From positions 236,523 through 300,522 of the forward strand of contig DF236953.1 of assembly GCA_000708835.1 (NCBI GenBank): a stretch of 64,000 bases of DNA, written 5' to 3'. Origin of the DNA: Klebsormidium nitens (Eukaryota; Streptophyta; Klebsormidiophyceae; Klebsormidiales; Klebsormidiaceae). This document shows positions 34,791 through 46,025 of this stretch, piece after piece (position 1 is the first letter of the stretch; the number at the start of each line of letters is the position of its first letter). Below the pieces are notes generated by a model. The model saw only the letters and a list, made by a program, of their open reading frames with translations. It did no database searches and was not told where the DNA came from. The position numbers were made by a program, and so were the translations under genes.

Positions 34791-37700
34791 ATGTGGGGCG
34801 TCGGGATGGGCGCCGCAAGAATGTGGTGCCCCTCAACCCTAACTTTCCCAATGCGGTCTTTACAACTAACTCTAGTCCTGCTCCTGTTTAGTGGGGCTGT
34901 CGCAGGGAAGCCCGGCCGCTCGCTGTTGTCTGCTGACTGGTACCCTGAGAACTACACGAGCCCATACCGGCCCCCGGAGAGCGATAGGGAAATAACGGTC
35001 CTGACGGGGCCATGGAAGTTCCATAGAGGGCACGTTCAGGAAACTCACCCGTACGACCGCTTCTTTGACGACTCAAACTGGGAGGCGGTGTCGGTCCCGC
35101 ATACGTGGAATGCAAAAGATGGTCAGGACGGCGGGGATAACTACTACCGGGGGTTAGGTTGGTATCGGGTTACGATCCATGTCTCCGAGGAGTACCGCGG
35201 GCTCGAGCGGAAGTTCTTTCTGGAGTTTGAGGGGGCGATGCTGGTGACTTACGTATGGGTCAACAGCCACTACGTGGGCTCTCACAGGGGCGGGTTCGCG
35301 ACGTTCCGGATCGACGTCACGAGCCAGCTGGAACTAGGGGCGGAGAACTCGGTCGCGGTTCTGGTGAACAACGCGTACAACAAGGACGTCATGCCGCTGT
35401 GGCCGGCCGACTTCACGTTCTTCGGGGGGCTGTACAGAAATGTGTCGCTGCTAGTTACAAACACGCTGCACGTCACGTGCACGGACTACGGGGGCCATGG
35501 GATCCACGTCTCGCAGCTGAATGTGTCGAGGGAATCTGCGCAAGTCCAGGTGAGAAGCTGCGAGGCATGGCCTTTGTTGCTGAGGAATCTGTTTTGCCTT
35601 CTTGGGCTGCTTGGGGAACAACTGTGGGCCGCGTTCTGCTGTTTTCTGGGCTCTCCCTTCTGTTCTTTGGGCTGCTTTGTTTCAGCTGTAGCAGCTGCTT
35701 CTTCGACGTCTTTGTCCGACCAAATAGGCGCAAGTCCTGGTGCAAACGGGTTGGGGTCTGTAAGCTGCTGTCTTCACCCTTGTGGGCCGCTTTGTTTTGG
35801 TGACGAGGACCGTTTGCTGGCATCTTGAGGATGCGTCCTCGGTAGTGGGGTCCGTTTGGTGTCAGCCACTGGTGTGCTCAGCTCTCAGTAGTGCAACACC
35901 AGGGGGTATCCAGATTTGTGATGTGACATCGCTGCTGCAAAATTCCCAGAACGGAACCTCCAAGGGGCAAGGGATAGGATGAAGCCCGTCAGATTGAGAT
36001 CTAAGTGGTCTGCTGACCGAGTGAAACTGCCTTTTGCATATTTTGTTCACCGTCTTGTTGCCACCTGTCAAAGCTGCACAGCTGGTGTTAGTGAAAAGTG
36101 ACCCTTTGTGAGATGCTGGTTAAATCTTGACCAGAGCTTGGTCAGGCCGCCATTCTCAATCAACCTGTTACTTTGAGCTTTCAGATTTCCAAGAACAAAC
36201 GCCGCTTAGCTTTGGCCCCACGCCTCTGAGTCTACGATTGCAGGAAGTTTGCGTGCTTTTGACAAAAGCAGGCTTTATCAGCTTCAAACCGATTGTATTG
36301 TGGATGTGTGCTCGTCGCTCTGAACCATATTGGGGGAGTTGAGGACTAGGTCCTTGACTTAATTCATTTGGAAGGGCAGGCCTCTGATGGCAGGCAGCAT
36401 TCAGTCTGCTCCTATTGCCAAGACATCTCGGCAGAGTCTGCCAAGGGACCCCGCCGATAACCAAACAGTAAGCGAGACAAGCGCTCGCTGCAACCACAAT
36501 CAGCCAGCCTGCCAGCATCCCCAAAGCAGTGTCCCTGCCTCAGGCCCTTTTGCAGAAAACAAAACAGTCAACATCTCAACACATTTTTTTTCTTCAGCAG
36601 TGACGAAGCAAGCAGTGCCCACGATCTTGAAATGTCTACACAGGAGTGTAGAGTGTTGCATATTGCTCTGTCAATACATGGGGGCAAAAAATCCTGTCCT
36701 TTGCACGGAGACGAAGTGGACAGATTGGTTTACTACGGAACTTCGAACATGTCTCACTTCGAGGCCTTGTCAGCTTGCAAGTCGGCACAAAGGGTGAAAA
36801 TACGACAACCGTTGGCGGGCGAAGATCACGCCCCGATCCTGAACAAGAAGATGGTGAAAGATGGTCTTTCAAGGCCCTTACTTTCAATTTAACCAATTTT
36901 CAAAATACCTGTAATCCACTTCGCAGGTCGATGTGAAAGTCGACAATCTGATCATGGCGGAGAAGATGGCGCGCCTCACGCTCGTGCTGGTGGACGGGGA
37001 GAGCCGCGTTGTGGAGGCGGTGGCGGCTTATCATAAGGTTCCGGCGAACTCGACCCGGATCGAGTTCTTATATAAGACGAAGATCAATAAGCCGCGGCTG
37101 TGGCATGGCGTAAAGGACCCACACTTGTACCGGTGAGCATTTATGCGGGCCGCTTTTTCTGTTCTGAACTTCATAGAAAGACAATGTGTCTGCAAACGGA
37201 GGTTATACGTCGAGGTATGGTACCAGGGCGTGATCGTGGACGGCTTTTCGCAGCCGCTGGGGTTTACTTTTATTTATCTCCCGCTAACCCCTCTCTAAAC
37301 ATCGCTAACTCGCACGTTAACCCCTGCCCGCAGGTTATACGTCGAAGTTCGGTACCAGGGCGTGATCGTGGACGTCTTCTCGCAGCCGCTGGGCCTGCGC
37401 AACTTCCACGTGGATGCCAAGCAGGGCTTCTTTCTGAACGGCGAGCCGTACGATCTGCACGGGGTGACGCGCCACCAGGACCGCTTCGACCAGGGGTGGG
37501 CCCTGTCGGCGGCGGACCACGAAGAGGTGAGCACTGAGGGGGGGTGAACTTTTGTTCATGGAGTGATTTATGGGGCCTTTGGAAGCTAAAATGCTTCGGC
37601 GGTCTGCAGTTCTGCTTGACCAGGGGTGGGCCCTATCGGCGGCGGACCACGGAGTGGTGAGCAGGGAAGCAGGATGGAAAACGATCAGCACAGTGATGAA

Positions 37701-40700
37701 GAGGGCCTTTGAGGGGCTGTTAAAACGAACGCTCTGGATGGATGTTTGAGGCCTTCCGGAGGCTGTTTGTGATCCTTGGAATGTTTGCGCTTCAAAGAGA
37801 GGGCAACGCGGCGCTTTCCAATGAAATTCGGTTGACACAGCGACGGACAGCTGCGACCAACAAAGAGGATCGCGTGTTGTTGCGGATCGTCCTTTTCAAG
37901 TAAGATCGCCCCAGAAGGGCACCGTGCCATCAAACTCAAGAAAGCCAACGAAGCATATAATTGTTTTGATCCTTTTCATAGGGCGGCCAGTGGAGGTGTG
38001 GTGCGACCTCCCAATCACCTCCTAAGTGTCATTCTTGCATCACTTCAAAGCGGCCCTGTTCTCAATGTCCTGATTTGCCGTACGCGGACCTCATGCGCAG
38101 GACATCAATCTTATTGAAGAAGTGCGCGCGACGGCCGTCCGCCTGACGCACTACCAGCACGACCAGTAGATCTACAAATCAAGAAACTTAAAAAGGCCAA
38201 GTATGTCAGCGACAAAGCGACAGGTGTCTACATTCCAGAGCTCCAGATTTTCGAGATACTTCTGCAGGACATCAACCTGATCGAAGAACTGGGCGCGACG
38301 GCCGTCCGCCTGACACACTACCAGCACGACCAGCGCTTCTACGACCTGTGCGACGAGCGGGGGATCATCCTGTGGGCCGAACTGCCCCTCATAAAACTAG
38401 CGACCAACACCAAGGCGTTCTTCAAGAATGCCAAAGAGCAGCAGATGGAGCTGATCCGGCAGAACTTCAACCACCCGAGCATCGTGTTCTGGGGAATCGG
38501 CAACGAGCAGGATTCCACGGACGGAGCGTCGGACGCGCTGCTGTGGATTCTGGCCAACAAGGCGCAAGCGGAAGACCGGTTCCGGTGAGACTTGGGAATC
38601 ACCGGAAGTGGAAATGACTTTGCTGTTGTGTCCATCTTTCTACTTCGATCATCCTGTTCCTGTCTTTGTTGCGAGTTGTTTTACACGGCTTTCGTGGACT
38701 CTTCACAGCAATCCGTTGCGTGTGAGCCGAGAAGCTCAGTCAGAGGCGTTCCTTCATTTGTACATCTGGAGGCGCTATTTTTCGAAAACTCTGGTTCTTC
38801 CACGCGAGACCTGTAGGAGAAAGCTCGCCGAAGCCGGTGCACTGCAACGAATCAGACACAAAGACCTGGCTCCCTCAGATGGTTTTGATCCTGTATGCAC
38901 GAGGAACACGAGTCGCTCCTCCGTACATGGCAGGCTGCGACTTATGAGCACAGCAAGGGCTTTTCTCAGAGTGCGGCTTCCAATCTGACCAATCACCGTG
39001 GTATCTCAATTGAGGCAGAGGACATGCGTGAGCACGGAACCGCTAATCTTACAACCGAGGTAGAAGCTGACTGACTCCTCCTTTATTTCGCAGGTTATCG
39101 ACATACGCCCACAGCGGCGAGACCGGGTACCTCGACCCGCTCGCGCGCCACACGGACCTGCTCGCGCTCAACAAGTACCTCGGCTGGTACGGCGGGCACC
39201 ACGACGACTTCGGGCCGTGGATCGACATCATCCACGCGAAGTACCCGGACGTGAAGCTCGCGGTGTCGGAGTACGGCGCGGGGGCCAACATCTTCCAGCA
39301 CGTGGAGCTGCCGGAGAAGCGGCCGAAGCACGACGGGGACTTTCACCCGGAGGAGTGGCAGGTGGGTCAGCGTTTTCGGGTTTGGACTGAGATTTGGATG
39401 GGTCTGTACCTAGGTTTGGGGTTAACGTCGTAGATTTGACTGGCTGAGGTTGGAGAGGTATGCCGAAGAAGTGGCCGAAGCACGACGGGGACTTCCACTC
39501 GGAGGAGTGGCAGGTGGGTTAGCGAGGGTTGAAGTTGTAGTTACGGGTTGGGGGTGGTCGGTTGTGACCGGCTATGTTGTGGAGGTATGCCAAAGGAGTG
39601 GCCGAAGCACGACGGGGACTCCTCACTCGGAAGAGTAGCAGGTAGGTCAGCATTAACGGGCTGGAGTTGGTTATGTACACCCGGCCTGAATTTGAATCTG
39701 GGGTTCGACTGGCAGAGTTGGAGAGGTATGCCAAAAGGCGGGTCGAGCATGGTAGTGACCTTCACTCAGAGAACTGGCAGGTGGGTTAGCGGGCTCTGGT
39801 CTGGGTCGGGATTTAGATCTGAGAATTCAATGCTTGAAGTCTGACTGGCTTAGTAGCGAGAAGTATGTCTGCCTTGAAGTAGAATCTTTAGCCTGAGTTA
39901 CGGCAGAGCATGAAGAAGACGTCGGTTTGGGATGGCAGGTGGGTTGGTCACTCCAGGTCGGAATCAGGATCAAGAGGTCAGGGTCTTTTCATTCCAAAGT
40001 GGCCAAGTTTGGAGAGGAGTCGCCAGATGAGCGGCCGAAGCATTACGGAAATTTCACCAGAAAGAGTGGCAAGTGGGTTAGCGCTTTTTGAAGCTGAAAA
40101 GGGGTCTACACTTGCGTATGGGGTTTTGGATTTGACGCTTGATGTGTACCGCAGGCATTCGTGCATGAAGCAAGTGGCTAGCCAACAGCCTTCACATTTG
40201 TGGGCCCAAGTTGGTAGTGACCATGTTCAAGTCTCTATTTATCGTTTTTTTTCACCATCTCTGTCTGAACTAACATCCCTCTTCGCATTCCGCAGGCCCT
40301 GGTGCACGAGTCCCACTGGCTAGCAATAAAGCACCGTCCCTTCTTGTGGGCCAAGTTCGTAATGACGATGTTCGACTTTGCCGCCGACTGGCGCGGCGAG
40401 GGCAGCACCCCGGGGATGAACGACAAGGGTTTAGTAACCCACGACCACAAAACTAGGAAAGACGCGTTTTACTGGTACAAGGCCAACTGGAACGACTGGG
40501 ACCCGTTCGTTTACATAACCAGTCGGCGGTTCGACGTGCGGGCAAACAAGAAAGTGCGCGTAAAGATCTACTCGAACCTACCCAAGGTAGAGTTGCACTG
40601 CAACGGCGTCTCGTGGGGCGTGAAAGAGTCGACGGACCGGATCTTTGTGTGGCCGGAGGTTTTGCTGTCGGAAGGCCGGAACACGCTGACGGCACGGGCG

Positions 40701-40763
40701 GAAACGGAAAAGGAGATTGTAACGGATGAGGTGGTGTGGACTCTGCGCCCGCAAGGGCCCTAG
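34791..40763 (+). CDS. Secreted glycoside hydrolase family 2 beta-galactosidase (6 exons)
   Basis: GH2 enzymes hydrolyse terminal beta-galactosides (or related beta-glycosides) with retention of configuration. Exons: 34791-35549, 36927-37132, 37334-37526, 38268-38584, 39094-39361, 40296-40763. They are phase-consistent, giving 736 residues (716 from the Met at 34851). MRSLQLTLVLLLFSGAVAG after that Met is a good signal peptide, so the enzyme is probably secreted or vacuolar. Exon 1 holds the jelly-roll sugar-binding domain (GPWKFHRG, VPHTWNAKDGQDGG, YRGLGWYR, FGGLYRNVSL). Exon 2 is the immunoglobulin-like domain. Exons 3-5 are the TIM barrel. The acid/base Glu is E466 in FWGIGNEQ and the nucleophile is E551 in VSEYGAG. 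The last exon ends in a C-terminal Ig-like domain. The active-site motifs are those of bacterial GH2 beta-galactosidases, unlike the GH35 enzymes usual in plants. Confidence 0.9.
35722..35746 (+). repeat. Possible copy of the GH2 exon 1 donor edge
   Basis: The end of exon 1 (GCGCAAGTCCAG then GTG) recurs as GCGCAAGTCCTG then GTG, 190 bases downstream. The match is short (about 15 bases), so it is weaker evidence than the other copies, but it fits the same pattern. Confidence 0.45.
37195..37262 (+). repeat. Copy of the GH2 exon 3 acceptor edge
   Basis: Sixty bases reading GTTATACGTCGAGGTATGG onward match the true exon 3 start at 37334, 132 bases upstream of it. Only a few substitutions separate them (for example GACGGCTTT for GACGTCTTC). 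An AG precedes both. Confidence 0.9.
37610..37664 (+). repeat. Copy of the GH2 exon 3 donor edge
   Basis: The end of exon 3 (encoding DQGWALSAADHEE) and its GTGAGC donor are repeated with donors at 37527 and 37657, a spacing of 130 bases. The copy keeps the donor but changes the last exon codons (CACGGAGTG for CACGAAGAG). Confidence 0.92.
38092..38170 (+). repeat. Copy of the GH2 exon 4 acceptor edge
   Basis: CAG followed by GACATCAATCTTATTGAAG and about 50 further bases matches the exon 4 start, 169 bases upstream of the true acceptor. It encodes nearly the same peptide (ATAVRLTHYQHDQ) and then reaches a TAG where the real exon continues. This would be a convincing false exon for a gene finder. 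Confidence 0.93.
39455..40080 (+). repeat. Five tandem copies of the GH2 exon 5 donor edge
   Basis: The end of exon 5 (encoding EKRPKHDGDFHPEEWQ) plus its GTGGGT donor recurs five times downstream. Donor or donor-equivalent positions are 39362 (real), 39514, 39642, 39781, 39939 and 40073, so spacings are 152, 128, 139, 158 and 134. The first copies are nearly identical to the exon. The later ones degrade, with the fifth shortened and the sixth changed from GCAGGTGGG to GCAAGTGGG. Confidence 0.92.
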
Positions 40764-41300
40764 TAAAGTCGGGGCTGTGAGTGCATTTTCGGTCTAGGGC
40801 GTGTTTCCAAGGCAGGGAAAGGTGAAGAGACTAAACTAACCCAGTCCACAACGCCGGCCGACCGAAGGATGGTCGGACGGAAGTTACGGGCTTTGCGCGC
40901 TGTATACTAACCAGTCCCCTGCCGACATTTTGAAAGGAGCCGCGGCATCTGGCTCGTGGATGATCATGGTACTAAATTTTGATTTCTCGACATGTCTTGC
41001 CCCTTGACCACTGGAAAACCAAGTCAGACTGGACCCATGCAATTGGCTGGTATATATTTATCACTTCTTGTGCCGCATCAGTTCTCGTTTATTGGCCATG
41101 TTGATGCATGGCATGCCTTTCTTTATGTGTATCATTCGCATTGCGCATCTCATACAAGAGCCACATGATCTGGCGGCTGCTCCTGCGTTTCTTTATTGAT
41201 GCATAGAAATTTGCATCGAGTCTGGAATATCAAGGACTTCATTGTACACAATGCGTCATATTAGCCCGCTCGAAGATATAAGGCCTAAGGTCGGAGAATG
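40764..41300. other. Convergent intergenic region between GH2 and the glycosyltransferase
   Basis: This is 3' flanking sequence for both neighbours. It is AT-rich from about 40970 on. No gene, RNA or repeat was recognised. Confidence 0.5.
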
Positions 41301-44300
41301 CTACTTACGGGAGGTGGCATTGCTTCTTAAATACATCTCTCCGTATATGTTAGGGTGAAGGCCTCTCAGAAAGTTTGTGTAGCACAACCAGTAGTGTCCA
41401 CAAACAGAGTCCGGGACACAAGGCGTGTCCCAACCGTTGTGCCAATGATAGGCGTATGCGCCGTCAAAGAACCCCATGCAGTTGGAGCTCATGTTGGACG
41501 GCCGATCCGTGAAGAATCGATCAAACCTGCACGATAAGAGTCCTGGACAATGTCACGCTACTTGCATGCATGACCGTGCATAAGTCGTCATCGTCGACTA
41601 GAAGGCTTCCTAACCCTATCTATCAAATGAAAGCTCAACTACCTTCACATCGATGCAGCGAGAAGCTGGCCTTCCAAAATGACAGTTGATGATAATATGA
41701 TTGACAAAATGATGAAGCACCCACGTGGTCTTGGAAGCTCTTCATACACAACAAAGTCGCTGAGAAGTCGGCTCTTGCATGCACGCTAGAGTGCACACGT
41801 TGGTGCTCCCGACATTTGCCGTACTTAGACTTCCATGCCAGCTTGATTTCGAAAGCTCACCGCAAGGAGTCTTCGCCTTCCATCACCTCAACTGAATGGT
41901 CGGGTGCGTTCCCTCCCCGCTCGATATAGATCCACATCGGATCGAAGATGTCGTTAGGTAACATGACAAAGGTTCGTTTCTGTTCTGGAGCGACCTCAAA
42001 TTCGCATACGGGCTCGGGACACTCCGCATCGCTATGCAAGAATGCTGCCTCGTATGGACATTGCAAAGAACTGCCACTGTGCGACAGAGAATCAAAGACT
42101 CCTCTCCATTTGTCGTTTCTGAAAGGGTCAATGGGGACGATCTGGGGAAGTTCAGCCGCCAGGGTAGCTTCGAGCACTTGGTGAGGATGAAAGCTGCAAG
42201 GATTTTCAAAAGTACCGTTGTTCCTATCTCATGAGGGAGGAATGTTCTCCCAGACTTTCTTGACGAACAGAGGCTCGGGACAGCTGACGATATTAACTCA
42301 TAGACGGCGTTTCTCCAGGTGCCGTTTGCTTGTCAACTGATCGGCACTTTCCTTTCCAGAGTGGATGATCAAGACTGCATCCTGAAAAGAGCGGGGAGGC
42401 CGTGGCACGTCTTAGAAACGGCTATGTCGATGTCGATGGCCAAAGTTGCAGTTTTCGTACACAAAGCTGCAGTACAACCACAATCAGACCTGAATATGCG
42501 CCTATTCTGGTATTGCAAGCGTCTGAACAGGGCCTGTCTGGTCGTGAGTTGATTAGCAAGCAGTAAGACACGTGGACTAGCAAGTGCTCAGTGACGCACA
42601 ACTCGCATGAGAACTGCACAAGACTGTTAACCGCTGGAGCGGCTCCTATCAAGAAAGCGGCTACATTTGCACAGTTCTTGCTAAGACGAGTTGCTAAATG
42701 ACACATATAACGCACGAGCAGCTAGCGAAAGGGCAGACTTACCCTTTTGGAGACCCAACTTTCATTGCATGTTCCACCATTGCAAGGGCAACCGGCGAAC
42801 CCTTTGTCAACCCCAGGATTGCAGTATTGAAGAAGTCGTGGATGCTCCACTGGTAAGCGAAATCAAAGGGCGCCGAAAGGAGGGGGCCAAAGTCACGCAG
42901 GAATAGCACATCAACATCCACATCTGCAGTTAAAACAGGAGAAAGGTTTGACTAGATCTCCGCAACTTGATGTGAGGCCGCTTTCCGATTTGGTTCCTCA
43001 GATGCAAGCAAAATTTTATCCAGCCACGAACTATCTTGTCTGTCTCTTCGAGTCGACTCCCCCCGAAGCATGTGCTTTGCAGTTTTGTATATTCTCTTCT
43101 TTCGAGCCTGGTTTTGCTATCAATAGCAGAACCAAAAAACTTGACTTAAGCTTCAAGCAAGGCTAGCAACTGGAATTGATACGAGTGGCTCGACAGGTCG
43201 TCTACATGAATTTCAGAAGGAGCGAATCCTGCTTCAAATCCCCCTGAGTAAGGATCTCAAGCTGTGCTTTATCAAGCGCTGATTGAATGGACAGACATCA
43301 AGCCCCAGATTCTGATGTAATGCGCCCCTTATAGACATGCCCAGCCGAAACGAGCATCGGCGAATCCAGGACGACTGATACATGACGAACCACTTTCTTC
43401 GGTTTTGCAAAATAGTAACAAGCTGGCCTGTGCTGCCTGTGCTGATGCAGCTCTTTTCAGTTAAGAGTTCAAATGCAACGTTCCACTTCAACTGCTTTTA
43501 CAAAAGGACACGCTGAAGATGCTCCAGGAGTTAACATGGTGCTTTTGGTGTTGCAGTACGGTCTGAGTACAAGCCACTCAACAACAAGGAGAAGAAAAGG
43601 GAGGACAATTGTTCGGGACTTACATAGGCCCCCATACTTCCAACCCAAGAAGAAGCGGACCATATCCGAGTAGCCGGGTGCCCAATCAGGAACATTTTCT
43701 AGTCTCTCAAAGGGTGTGTCGTGAAACTACAGGAACAAGATGAAAGAGGTCTGGTTAGTATAAGGTGGATCCAAATGCTTGGCCAAAATGCTCATAGGTG
43801 CAGCTTCCCGATTATGTACCTACTGCAAATTGAAAGTGCTAATCACTCATTTGGACGAGGAGTATAGATCTCGGGCAAATCAGTTGCAAAAGAAAGTGCA
43901 TGTGCAAGACGCCCAAAGAAGATCTTCCATAAAGCATATATTGACGATTACGAGAACTTAGATCGCATACAAGCATCCTGATATCTTATGAAGTGTGTAA
44001 GCTTCGACAACTCGCAACATTGTAAATGCTTACCTGTTCTCTCTCATTCCAGACACGAATCTCTATGAAGGGGCTATATTCAAGCAGTGACCTTGCGACT
44101 GGAGAGTCTGCGAGCGCTTCCTCAATGCTTTGCTTGTCCGGCAGCTCTAGCCAGATGAGGAGACAGGACTCATCAAGGCGTTGCGTGTAGAGAAACGAAA
44201 GAGCCATCAGCACCACCTTCAAAGATGGTGTGCCTTGCCAAAAGCAATGAAACAGCTGCTTGGCTGCTGGAACCTCCACCGGCCTGCACCCGCCCGACAT

Positions 44301-45102
44301 GAAGAAGGGCTTAGGAATGCTGGAATATCAATCATAATGATCATTCTGAAGAGCATCTCAAGGACTCTGAAACGTTTGATTGGATGTTACGATGATACTG
44401 GGCAGATTGGGAAGACTTACAACCAGCATGGCGTTTCCTGGACGCTTCTGAAACCGGGAATAGGTAAGCCTTTTTGAGATCATTCTCACAGTGCGCTATA
44501 TAAACAGAGGCAGCATCCAATAGATTGAGATTCACCTCTTGTATTCGGTTTGATGAGAACTGGCACGCACACAATGGGTATCTGAGCTATGTGACTCTCA
44601 AGAACTGGTTGAGCAATGGTGATCTAAGAGTATCGCCATATCAAGGCCTACCTTTCCCCTTGCAATCTCCTCTCTCCAGGCCTAGTCGATTTAGCCGATC
44701 TTGCAGCTTCCTTTGTCAAGCATGCAGCTGCCAGCATAGAGTCTCTAGAATTTAGCCGCTCTAAACATGGTACAAGATCCTTGTCAGATCCACAGACCTC
44801 CATCAAGCAGAAACGTTAAGAATGTCGCTGCGACTAGGACGGGACCAAAACCGCACTGTGACGCTCGTAGGCTGATCTTGAGTTGCTTCTTCTATGGAGC
44901 CATTGATCTGCTGAAACCTAGTCTCACATGAGCTCATACTCTGGTTGCTTAACACTTCAATCTTCATCAGCCAGCCTACATCCGGGGTTTTGATCCTTGC
45001 TACTTCCAAGATGCAGGTGCCAATGAGAAAAGAGCTGAGGCAGAACAAGAAGCACTGCCAGTGCTTCAACTTAGCCTCCGTGAACTTAGCTTTCCGGCCC
45101 AT
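41301..45102 (-). CDS. Type II membrane glycosyltransferase with DXD motif (GT32-like), exon model incomplete
   Basis: Segments supported by splice sites, in gene order: an N-terminal exon from the Met at 45102, with one transmembrane helix (HWQCFLFCLSSFLIGTCILE) near residues 12-31; an exon ending at 44034 that starts the catalytic domain (FHCFWQGTPSLKVVLMALSF); 43726-43624; 42923-42743; and 41526-41301. The 43726 and 42923 exons join in phase to give WKYGGLYVDVDVLFLRDF, the DXD nucleotide-sugar and metal site of GT32/alpha-1,4-GalT-type enzymes. An exon ending at 41861, perhaps starting near 42130, is in phase with the last exon, which carries AYAYHWHNGW, a typical C-terminal motif. The layout suggests a Golgi enzyme. 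Donor sugar and acceptor cannot be read. The joint between exons 1 and 2 and the stretch 42130-42742 are unresolved. Confidence 0.65.
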
Positions 45103-46025
45103 CGTAGAATGCGGCCACCCTCTTTTTAAGCGTTTTGGACCCCAGCATTCGTGGATGATACTATGGGCCGCTGTCGGTACTGAAAAGCTCAAAGGCAGCT
45201 ACTTGAGACATGATCTAGCAAGGCCGAAAGCTGATCAAAAGATCACAGTGTCACAGATCCTAGATGCCAAGCTGCCCGCATGCAACAAGGCGCGGCGCCG
45301 CGCTCTCTTGGAACTTGATGTACACTACTCTAGGTAGTATGATGTGCTCATACCTACGCTCATGGTCGAATATTCAGTGCAATGATTGGCTTGCGTCTTT
45401 CGAGGGATCCCTTAAATTGTCACGCGATCGGACGGTACCGGTGCGGCGGGGCGGCCGCGGGCGCGGTCGCAGGCCGGGGTGCGTTCAATTGGTCCTTCTT
45501 TGAACATTCTGGTGGCAGCACACATGCAAGGTCCAAGTAACAGGGCACGAAGCCCACTGTTTTACATAATTTCAGACTACGGACCTGCAGTACTAGGTTC
45601 TCACTAGGTTGCTGCCATCGACCTGATTCGACATTTAGACTTTGGCGCGCAAGCTATTTGCGATCCAGCAACTGGCTAAACGCGCCGCGGCAAACAGATT
45701 GTCCTGGAGCGACTAAAAGCTTCTAGACAGCGTCATTGGTGAATACGGCTCGTGCATCCTCGTTGCGTCGTGCACCTATGCCTAATACCTATTGCTGATA
45801 ACACACCAGTACTGCACCCCCATACAAGTCCCATCAAATGGTCTCCATGATACGTCAGCTTTATGTCAGAAGCATGATGTATGGTACTAGAAACCAAGGC
45901 GTTCCAAGTTTGATAGCATAATACAGTAGGCCGTCCTCGCTCGGACTCCCGTTCTCTCGGGTTACTGCGCCTTGTCGAGATACTGTGACTTCTTCTCAAA
46001 GGCTCTGTTCGCGATTGTCCAATGT
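45103..46025. other. Region between glycosyltransferase 5' end and kinase-like 3' end
   Basis: Both neighbours are on the minus strand, so this holds the glycosyltransferase promoter and the 3' flank of the kinase-like gene. A GC-rich patch at 45436-45480 (GGCGGGGCGGCCGCGGGCGC) may be a CpG-rich promoter feature. No gene was recognised. Confidence 0.4.

Noticed and set aside
37195-38170. Mutually exclusive duplicated exons in the GH2 gene
   Set aside because: Each copy holds only one edge of an exon and lacks the opposite splice site or runs into a stop, so it cannot act as an alternative exon.
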